DNA of 64,000 bases, from contig NZ_JACHEG010000003.1 of the NCBI RefSeq assembly GCF_014201355.1, positions 419,966 to 483,965 on the forward strand, read 5' to 3'. Made by a program: the position numbers and the translations under genes. Position 1 is the first letter of the stretch, and each line of letters starts with the position of its first letter. Under the pieces are notes generated by a model. The model was not told where the DNA came from. It did not search any database and worked only from the letters and a program-made list of their open reading frames with translations. The DNA is from Aliirhizobium wenxiniae (GTDB taxonomy: Bacteria; Pseudomonadota; Alphaproteobacteria; Rhizobiales; Rhizobiaceae). Below are positions 1-8,364 of this stretch, piece after piece.

Positions 1-375
1 GCGCGTGTTCCAGCCCACGTGATCGATGTGGAGATGTGTGCAGAAGACGATGTCAATATCGTCAGGGTCTATACCGGCTGCCGCGAGGTTTTCCATATAC
101 CGCGAACTCATCATCGAAAAGAACGGGCTGTCCGGTCGGTTCTTGTGGTTGCCGCTGCATGTATCAACCAGAACGGTAAGGTTCGGCAGCCTGATCAGCC
201 AGCTGTGAATCGATCCCATCAATCGCCCGTCTTCAGGCGAATAGTGGGCGGGAACCATCCAGTGCAGGTGTTTCTCTACGGCCGCATCACTCCAGTCGGG
301 AAGGAACGCTTGCGGCGGGAACCCCAAGCCGTGATATTCCTCGATGCGAGTGATCTCGGCGTTACCAATCTTCAT
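1..375 (-). CDS. MBL-fold metallohydrolase, 3' end outside window
   Basis: The first 125 codons of a metallo-beta-lactamase-fold hydrolase, running off the left edge on the minus strand. Residues 114-119 form the zinc-binding signature HLHIDH (HxHxDH), followed by VGWNT, as in quorum-quenching lactonase-like and related hydrolases. Upstream, residues around 79-84 (LVDTCS) match the usual strand before the metal site. The start is the ATG at 375; an earlier ATG in another frame meets a stop at once. The missing C-terminal half carries the remaining metal ligands, so the substrate cannot be assigned. It is divergent from the regulator that begins near 547, with about 170 bp between them. Confidence 0.85.
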   Translation of the reverse strand, partial: MKIGNAEITRIEEYHGLGFPPQAFLPDWSDAAVEKHLHWMVPAHYSPEDGRLMGSIHSWLIRLPNLTVLVDTCSGNHKNRPDSPFFSMMSSRYMENLAAAGIDPDDIDIVFCTHLHIDHVGWNTR

Positions 376-546
376 CCGGTGGCATCCCCTTCGATGCTCA
401 GTCCAGTTATGACGGGCAAAAGGGTCTGATCAAGCTAACCCTATGGCTAGGTATAGCGCGGCCCCCCGACGGGTTATGACGCGATCAAGGCGTTCCGAAT
501 GGATTGCTTTTCTTGTCCAAATTCCTGCGAGGTCGAGGGGAACTAT

Positions 547-3303
547 ATGGCTGTGCTGAGATTTTTCGAATTCGAACTCGATGAATCTCGACGGCTCCTG
601 ACGCGAGCGGGAAACCCCGTCAAACTCGGCTCAAAGGCGCTGGACATCCTTGTTGTACTCGCTTCCAAAGCAGGTGAAGTCGTCACGCGAGAAGAGCTCT
701 TCGATGCCGTCTGGTCAGGAAGCACGTCCGCTGAGAACTCCCTGCGCGTCCAGATCATGGCACTCAGAAAGGCTCTCGCGACGGGAGAAACGGATGACCT
801 CGTGCAGAGCGTCGCAGGTCGCGGATACCTGCTGTCCGCTTCCGTTCAACGCCAGAAACCCGTCGAAATCCCCGCACCGCGCATCTTGGAAGTCAGAGGA
901 AATCTGCCCGGTATGCACACAAGCATCATAGGTCGGGGAGACTTTATCCGGAGGTGTCTCGAAGCGCGTAGGACGCGCGTCATGAGTGTTGTCGGTCCCG
1001 GTGGCATCGGGAAGACGACCGTTGCGATCGAATTCGCCAACACCATCCGCGAAGAGTACGAATCCGCCTTCTTCGTGGACCTCGCTGCACTCAAATCCGG
1101 AGCTAGGATCGGGCCTACGCTCGCCTCGTTGATGGGTTTGTCGGTCTATGGTTCAGACCCAATGCCAGGGATCATCGCCGCTATCGGGCACAGCAAGATG
1201 ATCTTTGTCTTCGACAATTGCGAACACGTCATCGAGCAGGCCGCGGAGGTGATTGAAAGAATGAGCCTCGCCTGCCCTAACGTTTTCATCGTCGCGACCA
1301 GCCGGGAAACCCTCGGAATTCCCTCGGAGATGGTCCGACGCCTTGGCCCACTCGACATCCCCGCCGAAGGAGAGAGCCCGGCCAGCCCGGCCAGCTACTC
1401 CGCCATGGCGATGTTTATGGACCGCGTAGAGCACTCATTGGAAATCGCGTCCCTAAACCAGATCGACGACCTTGTGCGCGTCGCGGCGATCGTCCGGAAG
1501 TTGGACGGCATTCCATTGGCTATAGAGTTCGCCGCCGCCCGGGTTATCGACCTTGGACTCGACCAGCTGTTGAACTCGCTGAACCAGCCCCTGACAGTGC
1601 TACGACGAGGCCGCCGCACCGCACCTCATCGCCAGCAGACACTCCAGGCGACTCTCGACTGGAGTTATGGATTCCTGACGGAGAATGAGAAGACTGTCCT
1701 GCAGGCCCTTTCCGTTTTCGCGCAAACATTTTCCAGAGATGGCGCTGCCTTGGTCTGCCGTCCGTTCCTCGACAATGACGATATCGAGGATGCGATATGG
1801 GGTCTTCAGTCGAAGTCCCTCTTGAGCAGGTCCGAAACCGGGACGGCCCTTCGACTGCTTGAGACAACGAGGGAATACGCGTCCATAAAGCTGCTGTCCT
1901 CCATGAGGGAAACTCCGGTTCGGGACGCGCACGCACGCTTTGTCCTCGCGCGCTTGCAGGATGCCGAGCTCGAATGGGACAGGCTTGCGACATACCAGTG
2001 GCTCACTAGCTACGGTGAGTTGATCAACGATTTGCGGTTGGCGCTCGCGTTCTGCGAGGCAATTGGAAACACGGGGCTTTTCCTGAAACTGGTGGCGTGT
2101 TCGGGCTTGCTTTGGACACAGCTCGGCCTGATGAATGAGCAATTGCTTTATATCGAGAAGGCTATCGAGGTCCTTGATCGGACGGACGCCCGCGATCCCG
2201 CTATCGACACGCAACTCCGGTCTGCATACGGCGCTATCGCCTATAACGTTCACAGCGTCGCGGGCGACGCGGAAGCGATACGACAATTCGATCTCGCCGC
2301 GTCATCAGCCAGAACCCTCGGTGACGCAACAAAGATACTGCGGGCCAGAAGCGGCGTTTGCGCCGTCCTGACCACACAGGGAAGATATCGCGAGGCGTAC
2401 GGGCTGGCGCTAACGTTACGCGATGAGCTGGGAGTGGCAGCAGAGTCGACCGTCAATCGCATACTGGCGCACAATAGCCATTATCTCGGCAGTCACGCGG
2501 ACGCTTTCGGAATGGCTGAAAAGGCCCTTCATGCGAACGGAGTGAATGTCAGAGGCACGCTCACGAGTGGTGCGAATTTTGGCCAGAAGACCCTTTCCCT
2601 GATGATAATGGCAAAGACGGCCTACCTTCGCGGAGAAATCGCCACTTCACTCGAGCTGTTAGACGAGCTCACGGCTGACGTCATGGCGGTCGATCACCCG
2701 ATATCGACTTGCCTCGCGTTTTCGGTCGGTGTGTGTCCGGTGTATTTCGGCCTCGGCATGACCGAGAAGGGCCGATATTATCTTGAGGTCCTTCGCGACA
2801 CGTCGACCCGGAACTCACTCGTGCGATGGCAGGAATGGGCCGATGGCTTCGACTATGCCCTTGGTACCGACATAGTCGCACCCTCTACAGCCCTTGCCAG
2901 CTTGAGGCTCGCGGGCAACGGGCCTAGACTCGAGAACACGATAACGATCGGCGGAGAACGTATCGGGCTCGATCTCCTCGAAATGGCATTATCGGGAGAA
3001 GCAGGCTGGTGCGAGCCGGAACTGCTTCGCCTCAAGGGTATCAAGCTCCTGCAACGCGGCAGTAGCGAAGGGCGTCGATGGCTGACGCAGGGCTTCGAGT
3101 TGGCTTCGCGCCAGTCGGCGCGCACGTGGCAGCTAAGATGCGCCAACAGTCTTGCGACTTTCGCCACCGCCGCATCGTTCGACGAGGACCGTCTGCGTGT
3201 CGACCGATTGCTTGGGGAATTCACAGAAGTGCCAGCGATTGATCTCGCGATCTCGGAGCGAATCCTCGATGGAGCGCCCGAGATGTGCGAGCTTTGGCGG
3301 TAG
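547..3303 (+). CDS. OmpR-type winged-helix / STAND ATPase transcriptional regulator
   Basis: A 918-residue multidomain regulator. The N-terminal ~100 residues are an OmpR/CadC-type winged helix (RFFEFELDESRRLL ... VAGRGYLL). An NB-ARC/STAND-like ATPase follows, with a Walker A GPGGIGKTT at residues 150-158 and a Walker B-like IFVFDNCE near residue 220. The C-terminal ~450 residues are helical, TPR-like repeats. Such proteins usually couple ligand sensing by the repeat domain to nucleotide-dependent activation. I chose the ATG at 547 because GAGGGG precedes it; an in-frame ATG at 499 would add 16 poorly conserved residues. The secreted hydrolase 91 bp downstream, preceded by two inverted repeats, is the obvious candidate target (inference). 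Confidence 0.85.
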   Translation: MAVLRFFEFELDESRRLLTRAGNPVKLGSKALDILVVLASKAGEVVTREELFDAVWSGSTSAENSLRVQIMALRKALATGETDDLVQSVAGRGYLLSASVQRQKPVEIPAPRILEVRGNLPGMHTSIIGRGDFIRRCLEARRTRVMSVVGPGGIGKTTVAIEFANTIREEYESAFFVDLAALKSGARIGPTLASLMGLSVYGSDPMPGIIAAIGHSKMIFVFDNCEHVIEQAAEVIERMSLACPNVFIVATSRETLGIPSEMVRRLGPLDIPAEGESPASPASYSAMAMFMDRVEHSLEIASLNQIDDLVRVAAIVRKLDGIPLAIEFAAARVIDLGLDQLLNSLNQPLTVLRRGRRTAPHRQQTLQATLDWSYGFLTENEKTVLQALSVFAQTFSRDGAALVCRPFLDNDDIEDAIWGLQSKSLLSRSETGTALRLLETTREYASIKLLSSMRETPVRDAHARFVLARLQDAELEWDRLATYQWLTSYGELINDLRLALAFCEAIGNTGLFLKLVACSGLLWTQLGLMNEQLLYIEKAIEVLDRTDARDPAIDTQLRSAYGAIAYNVHSVAGDAEAIRQFDLAASSARTLGDATKILRARSGVCAVLTTQGRYREAYGLALTLRDELGVAAESTVNRILAHNSHYLGSHADAFGMAEKALHANGVNVRGTLTSGANFGQKTLSLMIMAKTAYLRGEIATSLELLDELTADVMAVDHPISTCLAFSVGVCPVYFGLGMTEKGRYYLEVLRDTSTRNSLVRWQEWADGFDYALGTDIVAPSTALASLRLAGNGPRLENTITIGGERIGLDLLEMALSGEAGWCEPELLRLKGIKLLQRGSSEGRRWLTQGFELASRQSARTWQLRCANSLATFATAASFDEDRLRVDRLLGEFTEVPAIDLAISERILDGAPEMCELWR

Positions 3304-3342
3304 TCTCATCCGAAATTACTCCCCGATCATACAATAACTCCC

Positions 3343-3364
3343 TGCATGAACGGTGCTTCATGCA
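3343..3364. promoter_or_regulatory. Perfect inverted repeat upstream of secreted hydrolase gene
   Basis: TGCATGAA and TTCATGCA form a perfect 8-bp inverted repeat with a 6-base spacer. There is no T-run after it, so it looks more like an operator than a terminator. It lies 31 bp upstream of the hydrolase start and 40 bp after the regulator stop. It is a plausible binding site for the adjacent winged-helix regulator; no binding evidence is available. Confidence 0.45.
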
Positions 3365-3384
3365 TCCGTAGCAATTAACGGATG
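3363..3384. promoter_or_regulatory. Second inverted repeat abutting the hydrolase ribosome binding site
   Basis: CATCCGT and ACGGATG are 7-bp perfect arms around an 8-base AT-rich spacer. The right arm runs into the ribosome binding site (GAGGAAA) of the hydrolase gene, so a bound protein or an RNA hairpin here could block expression. It shares its first two bases with the preceding repeat. Confidence 0.35.
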
Positions 3385-3394
3385 AGGAAATCCC

Positions 3395-4171
3395 ATGTTG
3401 AGAACGATCGTAGGCTCAGCCATGCTCGCGACGACGTTGAGCGCTGGGGCGGCTTTTGCTGCCGAAACGAAACCCACCATCATCCTGGTTCATGGAGCAT
3501 TCGCCGACGGCTCCAGTTGGAATGGGGTTATCGCGAAGCTCGAGAAAGATGGCTACAAGGTCGTCGCGGTGGCCAATCCGCTTCGTAGTGTGAGGAGTGA
3601 TAGCGCCTACGTGAAAAGGATCGTTTCAGGTCTGGACACGCCCGTGGTCTTGGTCGGTCACTCCTACGGCGGAGCCGTGATTTCGGAAGCGGCGACCAAG
3701 GACAGCAAGATCAAGGCCCTGGTCTACGTTTCCGCTTTCGCGCCGGACATCGGCGAATCCTCGCTCGCGCTGACGGGCAAGTTCCCAGGCAGCACGCTTC
3801 CCCCGACACTCGACACTCCCGTCGAGCTGGAGAACGGGGTGAAGGACCTCTACATCCAGCAGGCCAAGTTCCACAAGCAATTCGCTGCAGACGTTCCCGA
3901 GAAGGCAGCTCTTGCGATGGCCGCGTCGCAGCGTCCGGTCACTGATGTGGCTCTCGGAGAAGCTGCAACGAACGCGGGCTGGAAGGAAATTCCGTCCTGG
4001 TCGATCTACGGCTCGGCTGACAAGAACATCCCACCCGAAGCCATGAAATGGATGGCAGAACGTGCCAACGCGAAGGATACGGTCGTGGTCAAGGGTGCGT
4101 CTCACGTCGTGATGGTTTCGCATCCTGACCGTGTTGCCAAGGTGATCGAAGAAGCCGCAGCAGCGAAGTAA
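3395..4171 (+). CDS. Secreted alpha/beta hydrolase
   Basis: 258 residues. A signal peptide covers about residues 1-23 (MLRTIVGSAMLATTLSAGAAFA), so the mature enzyme is probably periplasmic. The oxyanion-region HGAF motif follows, then the nucleophile elbow GHSYGG with Ser90. A C-terminal histidine in GASHVV completes the likely Ser-Asp-His triad. The general type is the alpha/beta hydrolase-6 superfamily (esterase, amidase or methylesterase-like); the substrate is not evident. A good GAGGAAA site precedes the ATG. It follows the winged-helix/STAND regulator on the same strand and may be co-transcribed with it or regulated by it. Confidence 0.85.
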   Translation: MLRTIVGSAMLATTLSAGAAFAAETKPTIILVHGAFADGSSWNGVIAKLEKDGYKVVAVANPLRSVRSDSAYVKRIVSGLDTPVVLVGHSYGGAVISEAATKDSKIKALVYVSAFAPDIGESSLALTGKFPGSTLPPTLDTPVELENGVKDLYIQQAKFHKQFAADVPEKAALAMAASQRPVTDVALGEAATNAGWKEIPSWSIYGSADKNIPPEAMKWMAERANAKDTVVVKGASHVVMVSHPDRVAKVIEEAAAAK

Positions 4172-4377
4172 ATCGACATATCTGGAGGGGCGGCTAACCA
4201 TATGAGCTGCTCCTCAGAAACTCAGACCACGGCCCTTCCCGTGCGGCGGATCGAGCGGGACACGTTTGGGTGTCCTGCTCCCGCTAGCGTGGCTAGCGCC
4301 TTCGCTCCGAGCGGTGCGACGTCCCGCGTTCTTCGGAAGCCTCGATAGGCGGATCTCCATTTTTAAAGAGTGCTTTT

Positions 4378-5316
4378 ATGAGAGACCATTCGCAAGGTGT
4401 GCTTATTGTAAACGAACACATAGATTTCGTTGCACGCAAGCTTTCGGCAAAATATTCCGTGTTCAAGGCTTGGGAAGCGATAGCTCCGGCCGACCAAGCA
4501 AGCGTTAAGGCGCTCGTTGTCGCCGGCGAAGCGGCTTTTGATCGCTCGATCGTATCCGACTTTCCGAACGTAAGACTGATAGCTTGCCTCACCTCGGGCT
4601 ACGACGGGATCGACCTCGCCTGGGCAGCAGGCCGCGGTATCGATGTAACCCACGCGGTGGGAGTGAACCACGATGACGTTGCTGACCATGCCTTAGGCCT
4701 TATGATCGCTTGGGAACGCGGTTTGGTCGAAGGTAATCAAGCGGTGCTTAGCGGAAAGTGGAGCGCCGAGCGCAAGACGCTGACGCGCTCCATGGAGGAA
4801 CTTAGGATTGGCATCGTTGGGATGGGCGCAATCGGCAAAGCCATAGCTGCGCGATGCGTTGGGTTTAAGCTTGATGTTGAATGGTGGGGTCCTCACCCAA
4901 AACCGGATATCGATTTGCGTCGCAGGGAAACGCTTACCGATTTAGCTGCGGCAAGCGATGTCCTTTTCGTGTGTAGTCGCGCAGAGCGAGCCAATCGACA
5001 CATGATTTCCGACGAAGTCCAGAATGCGCTCGGCCCAAATGGTCTCCTGATCAATGTCGCGCGGGGAAGTTTGGTCGATGAAGATGCCCTGATCCTCAAT
5101 CTTAAATCAGGCAGGCTCGGCGGAGCGGCCCTGGACGTCTTCGAAACGGAGCCAACCGACCCCGGCCGTTGGCGCGACGTCCCTAACGTGATCCTTACTC
5201 CACACACGGGCGGCGCGACGTTGAAGGCGATCTCGAAAATGATCACGCAGTTGGAATCCAACCTTGATGCTCTTTTTGACGGAAAGGAGCTCGTTACTCC
5301 GGTCACACTTCAATGA
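4378..5316 (+). CDS. D-isomer-specific 2-hydroxyacid dehydrogenase
   Basis: 312 residues, the normal size for the family. The NAD(P)-binding Rossmann motif GMGAIG lies near residues 146-151. The three catalytic residues appear in their usual contexts: Arg in NVARGS, Glu in FETEP and His in TPHTGG. The enzyme is expected to reduce a 2-keto acid (glyoxylate, hydroxypyruvate or similar) or catalyse the reverse oxidation; the exact substrate is open. The ribosome binding site is weak (AAAGAG). About 200 bp without an evident gene separates it from the upstream hydrolase. It converges on the HxlR regulator gene, 46 bp away. Confidence 0.88.
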   Translation: MRDHSQGVLIVNEHIDFVARKLSAKYSVFKAWEAIAPADQASVKALVVAGEAAFDRSIVSDFPNVRLIACLTSGYDGIDLAWAAGRGIDVTHAVGVNHDDVADHALGLMIAWERGLVEGNQAVLSGKWSAERKTLTRSMEELRIGIVGMGAIGKAIAARCVGFKLDVEWWGPHPKPDIDLRRRETLTDLAAASDVLFVCSRAERANRHMISDEVQNALGPNGLLINVARGSLVDEDALILNLKSGRLGGAALDVFETEPTDPGRWRDVPNVILTPHTGGATLKAISKMITQLESNLDALFDGKELVTPVTLQ

Positions 5317-5362
5317 TGCGTGCGGCCAATTCTCGATGTTCAAGTGAACCGGACAACCCCGC

Positions 5363-5761
5363 CTACGCCACCTCGGGAGGCGTTTCTACTTCGTCTGCAG
5401 TGGAGGTGGCGACGTGCGGTTTACCGAACCTGCCGATGTTCGCATCTCCCCAATTTCTTAGCGCAAGAAGCACAGGCCCCATGCTCACACCGAGCGCCGA
5501 AAGACTGTACTCCACCTTAGGCGGAACCTGCGCATACACCTTGCGAACCACGAGCCCGTCCTCCTCGAGTTCACGCAACTGGTTAGTCAGCATGCGTTGC
5601 GTGACACCAGGAATCTTACGACGGATCTCGTTGAAACGAAGCGTCCCGTCCATCAGGTGGAACATCACGACGGATTTCCATTTGCCGTCGATCAGGGCAA
5701 TCGCCGCCTCCACCGAGCATCCCGGGGTGCAGTCAAAACGAGAATGGCGGACCTTTCCCAT
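5363..5761 (-). CDS. HxlR-family transcriptional regulator
   Basis: 132 residues with the HxlR winged helix: an N-terminal cysteine region ([11 protein letters not shown]), DGKWK, then [18 protein letters not shown] and the wing. Members often sense electrophiles, quinones or redox stress through the N-terminal cysteine. It is divergent from the alcohol dehydrogenase/quinone reductase gene at 5860 across a 98-bp shared promoter region. That is the typical arrangement of an HxlR regulator with its reductase target, so it probably controls that gene (inference). Confidence 0.9.
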   Translation of the reverse strand: MGKVRHSRFDCTPGCSVEAAIALIDGKWKSVVMFHLMDGTLRFNEIRRKIPGVTQRMLTNQLRELEEDGLVVRKVYAQVPPKVEYSLSALGVSMGPVLLALRNWGDANIGRFGKPHVATSTADEVETPPEVA

Positions 5762-5859
5762 GACGGTATCCTTTTTGACACTATGTGCGTTCGTTGTGCG
5801 TATTGGCTACCGGAGAATGTAGGACTACTTCGAGCTCATCGCAACTGGAGACATCAAAC

Positions 5860-6873
5860 ATGAAAGCCATTGGTTACAAGCAAGCGGGCGCGCTGGATCG
5901 CGCCGAAGCTCTCGTCGACATCGAAGTGGACAAGCCGACACCGACGGGTCACGACATCCTGGTCAAGGTGAGCGCCATTTCCGTGAACCCGGTCGACTAC
6001 AAGATCCGGAAGAACGTCTCCGCCGCAGAAGGAGACTGGAAAGTCCTCGGCTGGGACGCGGTCGGCACCGTCGAAGCAGTTGGTGATAAGGCCAGTGCCT
6101 TCAAGGTGGGCGACCAAGTGTACTACGCCGGGTCGCTTATCCGTCAGGGTGCTAACAGCGAGTATCACCTCGTCGACGAACGGATCGTAGGCACCAAGCC
6201 CAAGTCTATCTCGGATACCGAAGCGGCCGCCCTGCCGCTTACCGCGATCACCGCATGGGAGATGATGTTCGACCGCCTGAATATCCGCAAGTCCGTTCCG
6301 GGTGCAGCGAACGCGATCCTGATCATCGGCGGTGCCGGCGGCGTCGGTTCGATCGCGATCCAGCTCGCGCGGGCACTCACCGACGTGACCGTGATCGCCA
6401 CAGCGTCGCGTCCAGAAACGCAGGCATGGGTTAAGGAGCTGGGCGCGCACCATGTCGTGGACCACACGAAGCCACTTGCCAAGCAGATCGAAGCATTGGG
6501 CATCGGCGCGCCCGCCTTCGTGTTCTCGACGAACGAAACTCACACGCAGATTGCCGAAATCATCGAGCTGATCGCACCGCAAGGCAGGTTCGGCCTTATC
6601 GACGACCCGGCGGCACTCGATGTTGTAGGCTTCAAGCGGAAGTCGGTCTCCATCCACTGGGAGCTGATGTTTACCCGTTCCATCTACGGAACCGCCGACA
6701 TCGACGAACAGGGCAAGCTGTTGAATGAAGTGGCCGCCCTCATCGACAGCGGCAAGATCAAAACGACCGTTACCGAAGTCATCCGCCCGATCAACGCGGA
6801 AAACCTCAGGAAGGCCCACGCCACGCTCGAAAGCGGCAAGGCCAAGGGCAAGATCGTTCTCGAGGGCTTCTGA
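5860..6873 (+). CDS. Zinc-type alcohol dehydrogenase / quinone oxidoreductase
   Basis: 337 residues of the medium-chain dehydrogenase/reductase superfamily, most like the zinc-binding alcohol dehydrogenase family-1 and quinone oxidoreductase group. Visible parts are the GroES-like N-terminus (SAISVNPVDYKIRKN), GWDAVGTV and the nucleotide motif GGAGGVGS near residue 156. The catalytic zinc cysteine is absent from the usual position, which suggests a zinc-independent NADPH:quinone or enone reductase. I chose the ATG at 5860, starting MKAIGYKQAG as in the family; an upstream in-frame ATG would add 25 unsupported residues. It is divergent from an HxlR regulator and is followed by a strong terminator. 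Confidence 0.9.
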   Translation: MKAIGYKQAGALDRAEALVDIEVDKPTPTGHDILVKVSAISVNPVDYKIRKNVSAAEGDWKVLGWDAVGTVEAVGDKASAFKVGDQVYYAGSLIRQGANSEYHLVDERIVGTKPKSISDTEAAALPLTAITAWEMMFDRLNIRKSVPGAANAILIIGGAGGVGSIAIQLARALTDVTVIATASRPETQAWVKELGAHHVVDHTKPLAKQIEALGIGAPAFVFSTNETHTQIAEIIELIAPQGRFGLIDDPAALDVVGFKRKSVSIHWELMFTRSIYGTADIDEQGKLLNEVAALIDSGKIKTTVTEVIRPINAENLRKAHATLESGKAKGKIVLEGF

Positions 6874-6880
6874 GCAACAC

Positions 6881-6915
6881 GGGCGGCCACTCGGGTGGCC
6901 GCCTTTCATTTTTTG
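6881..6915 (+). terminator. Rho-independent terminator
   Basis: GGCGGCCAC and GTGGCCGCC form a perfect 9-bp stem with a 4-base TCGG loop (6882-6903), followed by a T-rich run (TTTCATTTTTT). It lies 8 bp after the stop of the alcohol dehydrogenase gene. Confidence 0.92.
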
Positions 6916-6976
6916 TTTACGTCGCCCATCCGTCAGCCTGTTGCGGCGGTAGGCTAGAGCATGAAAGCGCAGATCA

Positions 6977-7279
6977 ATGGACGCCAACCAGACCGTACAT
7001 CTCGTCGCAACACTGAAGGCGAAGCCTGGCAAGGCCGGAGAACTTCACCGTCGGCTCGAGGAGATAATTCCCGACGTCAGGAAAGAGCCAGGGTGCCTTG
7101 CCTACAATCTGCACGTGGACCGGGGTGACGGTTCTGTCTTCATCATGATTGAAGCCTGGGAAAGTGCCGCAGCGCTCGACGCGCACGGCAACGCCGCTCC
7201 GTTCCGCTCCCTGCAGTCCCATTTCGAAGTGCTGCTGGCCGAACCGCTGGCCCTCCAGCTTCTAAGCCGCCTCGCCTAG
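6977..7279 (+). CDS. Putative quinol monooxygenase (ABM domain)
   Basis: 100 residues with the antibiotic-biosynthesis-monooxygenase ferredoxin-like fold. Typical features are VATLKAKPGKAGELHRRLEEI at the first strand-helix, EPGCLAYNLHVD, and FIMIEAWES with the later HFEVL segment. Members are small dimeric cofactor-independent quinol or anthrone oxygenases (YgiN-like) or heme-related enzymes. Its position after a quinone-reductase-like gene fits quinone or aromatic stress metabolism. The preceding terminator implies its own promoter. It converges on the hydrolase gene that ends at 7347. Confidence 0.85.
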   Translation: MDANQTVHLVATLKAKPGKAGELHRRLEEIIPDVRKEPGCLAYNLHVDRGDGSVFIMIEAWESAAALDAHGNAAPFRSLQSHFEVLLAEPLALQLLSRLA

Positions 7280-7346
7280 TAGCGTCCCGACGGCAGGCCA
7301 GGGAATGTGGCCTCGGTTGCCGCCGAGGCCATTTCGCCCAGCAATA

Positions 7347-8201
7347 TCAGATTACGGATTTTACGAACGATGCGATCGTTTGAGCACAGAATGCAGGCTC
7401 CTGATGATGGGGGCCATGGCCCGCTTGCGGAACGGTGACGAGATGCAACGTCTTCCACTTGGTCGTCAGTGGCAGCCAATTTCCGATCGGGCAAGCGATG
7501 TCGTGATCGCCGCTGATCACGAGAAGTGGATGCAGGCCGGAAGAAAGGGCCGCCATATCCGCGCCCTCTGGGTCGGGGTAGATTGTCGTTTTGTCCTTGG
7601 CTTCGCTGAGCAGCTTCATGAAAACCGCCTCTGGAATGGCCGGGGAGCGATCGATCTCTCGGCTTTCGATACGGTCGTAGGACCGACGGGCGGCGTCGCG
7701 ACTCCGTTCCGAACCGGGTTCGAAGAACAGGATGGTCTGGTCTTCGAGGCCGTTGAAAGGGTGCATGGCGGTCTTGATGAAGAGTGGTTCGCCGCTTACC
7801 TCGGGTTTGCCCGGAGGTACTGTGCCGATGAGGATCGTATGCGAGACCTTCTCCGGGTGAGTGACACTGAACTTTTGGGCAACAACGCCGCCGAGCGACC
7901 AGCCGCCGACGACGACCTTCTCGAAGCCGAGAAAGTCGATGAGGTCCTTGACGTCCTTCACGAGGGAGTCGCGGTCATAGGTCGGAGTTCCGGTGGATCC
8001 ACCGAGGCCCGTATAGTCGAAGATGACGACAGTAAATTTCTTTGCCAACTCATCGAGAAACAAAGGGTCCCAGGAATCGAGGGTGCCGCGGAACCTGATG
8101 TTGAGGACAAGCGGCGTCCCGCTTCCAAATTTCCGGTAGGCAATCTTCCGGTCTCCGAGGTCTGCGAATTTCGTGGAGGTCGTCGAAGCAGTTTCAGTCA
8201 T
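7347..8201 (-). CDS. Alpha/beta hydrolase
   Basis: 284 residues, cytoplasmic (no signal peptide). The nucleophile elbow is GWSLGG, an acid is present in SGDHD, and the catalytic histidine is in QAGHGPHHQ. The overall pattern is that of haloperoxidase/lipase-like hydrolases of the AB hydrolase-1 family. The ATG at 8201 is preceded by AGGAGA; a longer reading frame to 8303 exists but lacks support. The substrate is unknown. The gene is divergent from the sensor kinase that starts at 8365, so the two may share a control region. Confidence 0.85.
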   Translation of the reverse strand: MTETASTTSTKFADLGDRKIAYRKFGSGTPLVLNIRFRGTLDSWDPLFLDELAKKFTVVIFDYTGLGGSTGTPTYDRDSLVKDVKDLIDFLGFEKVVVGGWSLGGVVAQKFSVTHPEKVSHTILIGTVPPGKPEVSGEPLFIKTAMHPFNGLEDQTILFFEPGSERSRDAARRSYDRIESREIDRSPAIPEAVFMKLLSEAKDKTTIYPDPEGADMAALSSGLHPLLVISGDHDIACPIGNWLPLTTKWKTLHLVTVPQAGHGPHHQEPAFCAQTIASFVKSVI

Positions 8202-8364
8202 GAGGCTCTCCTGATGTTTGGAAAAGCCAACAGGTTTGAGGCCATTTTTATTGTAGGATGCTGCATCCGCGCCGAAGCGTTTCTTTCCGGACAGCCAGCA
8301 CATTGCTGATTGACAACGGTATGCAGGATCAGAAATTTGATGTCGCTGATCATGGAGACCGTGC

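Noticed and set aside
4240..4290. Terminator-like repeat (GGACAC ... GTGTCC) after the secreted hydrolase
   Set aside because: The stem is only six bases with no T-run, so it does not meet a reasonable standard.
5854..7032. 392-residue minus-strand frame opposite the alcohol dehydrogenase gene
   Set aside because: Antisense shadow that runs across a strong terminator; no domain features.
7305..8309. 334-residue plus-strand frame opposite the alpha/beta hydrolase gene
   Set aside because: The minus strand carries the full hydrolase triad; the plus frame has no recognisable domain.
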